A stretch of DNA of 64,000 bases from Diadema setosum (lineage: Eukaryota > Echinodermata > Echinoidea > Diadematoida > Diadematidae), in the NCBI RefSeq assembly GCF_964275005.1, contig NC_092705.1, positions 24,842,673 to 24,906,672 on the forward strand, read 5' to 3'. The notes below the pieces were generated by a model. That model was not told the DNA's origin. It ran no database searches and worked only from the letters and a program-made list of their open reading frames with translations. Both the position numbers and the translations under genes were made by a program. Below, one piece after another: positions 61,901-64,000 of this stretch; position 1 is the stretch's first letter; each line of letters begins with the position of its first letter.

Positions 61901-63530
61901 CCATTAAAATGGAGAGAATAAAAAAGAAGTAAAGGCAAAAACAAAATCTGACCTTGGTCTTGGGCTGTTCAAAGACAGTACCATACAGGTGTACAAATGT
62001 ACTTCCAGTTCAATGATTCAAATTCCTTTCATGGCTTTTCATACAAATCCCTTCATTTACAATGTTTTGAAGACAGTAGCAGTACTTCCAAGAAGCCACG
62101 TCAGTACCTCGTCACACCACTGTAGGCACAACTTTGTCTGGCATGGGTATACATCTGGGGTATCTTGTGATGCCACGCAGAGCAGGGATCTTAAAATCAG
62201 AGTATCAACCAGTGGCAGTGTAGGCCCTACTGAGATCAGGTGCATATGATTTGACTTTTAGTAGCAAAGAAATCAAGTTATCAACTAATCAAGTAAACAA
62301 GTTTAAGAAATTGCTGTCATACATCAGCAAATAAATTATAGAACCTAATTTTTATTGACATCAACAAGCTATACTTATACTTGCCAGTTAAATTGGTCTA
62401 GGTTCTATACTCACAATCCCTACAATTTTTACATCCCATCTGAACTTGCATGAAGTGTGCAACATTTTTACCAGACTGGTACAGTGGTAGGTGCCCAATT
62501 AGTTTTTTGTTTTGGGGCTGATTTTTTTTCTTTCTATTTAGGGCATGCACACAATGGAATTTCAACTCCAATCGACCACTTGCAAAACACATGAAAGCCT
62601 GCTGTAGGTGAAGACCAAGACAGTCGCCATTCCTTGAGTGGGAAAGCCGGCTCAAAACTGTTATGACCAGGTTACTGTGATAAACTGCATACTGCATGTA
62701 GGCCGTAGAGCAAGTTGTCAATCAAATTCTTGTAGCTCTACCTTGAATTTATCTCCGAACTCTAGGGTGTGTTCGGCCAGAATTTCCACTTTTTCAAGGT
62801 TGGCACGTCAAGCTATCTTCGGCGAAATTCTTGACGCTTTCAATAGCGATTTGGACTAGCTTTGACTCGGTCGGTGAACGGTACAGTGTAGAATTGCAAA
62901 TTGCAATTTTGCGAACTTCGCTTCGGGCACGCCATGTGTAACGGTTAGGGTTCGGTTCTAAAGTGTGAACCCGTTTAACCCCGCGCAAACTGTAGATCTA
63001 TGGCCTGTAAGAATTCACGTTGAACCTCTCTCTAGTTCGCGGCTTTCAACCTGCTGTACAAAATTGGGTCGGTCAGCTTTAATTCCAGACCCTAACTATA
63101 GGGCGAACAGATGGATCACGGGGCAAAACGAATGAAGGTTTGCTTGCCTTATTTCGACATCATGACTTTGTGGCCCATGATCGATGAGGTAGAAAACTAG
63201 AAATCTGGTAGAAACGAATTTGTTTGGTCTGGAGGGGCCTAGGGGTCTGGAGCCTCGGCCTCGTGGAGTCAATCAGATGCGCTTTGCCTTCAGCTTGACT
63301 TTTCTTCCTTGCAGAAATGTTCTGGACTAAGAAAGGGATGTCTTGTCATCCCCTTCCTCTTTGCCCATTCCTAGCTATTCAAATCAGAATTAGCATATTA
63401 TGACACTTTATCGGACAGCATCCCACTCCTGTCTGTTGACTTTAATACCAGGATCTTTCTTCACATGTTGCAGTACGTGCGACAAACACAATATCACTAG
63501 GATCCAAGCATAGTATCAACACGATCTTAC
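58926..63530. other. 5' flank of TERT, no supported gene
   Basis: No exon with family resemblance found. An open plus-strand frame at 60695-61030 (111 codons) has no recognisable domain. A segment of about 115 bp is duplicated at 61535-61632 and 61650-61742 (ACAA-CAATGG-AGAGTTT-GAGT and GCTCAACTAATTTGCAT). CpG content rises from about 62750. Confidence 0.45.
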
Positions 63531-63800
63531 GTAATTCACCATGTGAACATCAAGCCCGTGGGATCGATCGGCTGCAATCGCGGTTGATCGAGGCCAGGGA
63601 AAGTTTGTGCAGGGAAACTCCCCCAATGTATACAACGCAGAGCACGCGGAAGTGCGCCCACGTCCACACCTACCTACGTACAGTACGTGCGAACAGCAGG
63701 GTGCCGCCGACGACTTGGGCAGGCGCTCACGCTCTGTGTGCCTAGCTGTATGTATAAACCTACAGGAAGAGAGCGAGCCACCCCTGTCTGTATACACATA
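63531..63800 (-). promoter_or_regulatory. Candidate first non-coding exon or promoter region of TERT
   Basis: This stretch is richer in G+C and CpG than the rest of the window. On the minus strand it ends in a strong splice donor (TAC followed by GTAAGA at 63530-63525). It is the most first-exon-like sequence upstream of TERT exon 1. It could equally belong to a different gene beyond the window edge. No TATA box was recognised. Confidence 0.3.
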
Positions 63801-64000
63801 CATCGCGATGATTTGATCTGGAACGGGATTTTACAGTTTCTCCGTATTTATCAATTACGCAGAAGAACAAAATAACCCGTTGTGAGCAAGCAGTTGTGAG
63901 AAGGACAAAATATCCCGTTGTGAAGCAAGCTACTGGTGTTTGGCTACAGAAAGTCCTAAGTACCTCTTTCCGAGTTTTGTTCGAAATTTATAGATTTACA

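Noticed and set aside
1..64000. CRISPR arrays, bacterial operons, ribosomal RNA or phage genes
   Set aside because: None seen. Intron structure and repeats are those of an animal nuclear genome.

Overview
The window reads as a piece of an intron-rich, repeat-dense animal nuclear genome, most likely an echinoderm and probably a sea urchin. The reasons are long AT-rich introns, vertebrate-type GT-AG junctions, many short inverted-repeat elements of kinds I associate with sea-urchin genomes, and a deuterostome-like telomerase gene. The species cannot be fixed from sequence alone.

The main gene is telomerase reverse transcriptase (TERT) on the minus strand, from an ATG at 58887 down to at least 17750. 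I could trace 27 coding exons by eye. They have GT-AG boundaries and mutually consistent phases and add up to 4887 nt (1629 codons) with no stop. The order is N-terminal TEN-like domain (exons 1-5), a basic low-complexity linker (6-7), an RNA-binding domain (7-11), RT motifs 1/2 (13-14), an insertion segment (15-16), motif A (17), the insertion-in-fingers region (18), motif B' (19), motif C (20), motifs D and E (21-22) and the C-terminal 'thumb' (23-27). The last short C-terminal exon was not found. The protein is far longer than human TERT (about 1130 residues), mainly because one 1667-nt exon inserts about 500 Ser/Asp/Glu/Lys-rich residues inside the RNA-binding domain.

Layout: 1-17.7 kb is gene-poor and full of transposon debris. 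It holds a split PIF/Harbinger transposase remnant (12.85-15.47 kb), a degraded retroelement-like 5' end with a TATA box (9.6-10.6 kb), an inverted-repeat cluster (10.9-12.7 kb) and several MITEs (miniature inverted-repeat elements), one with an unusual palindrome array. 17.75-58.89 kb is TERT. Its introns carry MITEs, tandem repeats, an array of eight RFX X-box-like sites (28.04-29.05 kb), a telomere-like TTAGGG block (38.40 kb) with a second degenerate one at 56.8 kb, and a small opposite-strand ORF with a poly(A) signal (32.05-32.72 kb). 58.9-64 kb is the 5' flank, with a possible non-coding first exon near 63.53 kb.

TERT is the catalytic subunit that extends chromosome ends. Finding telomere-like repeats and X-box arrays inside its introns is intriguing but may be coincidental transposon cargo.
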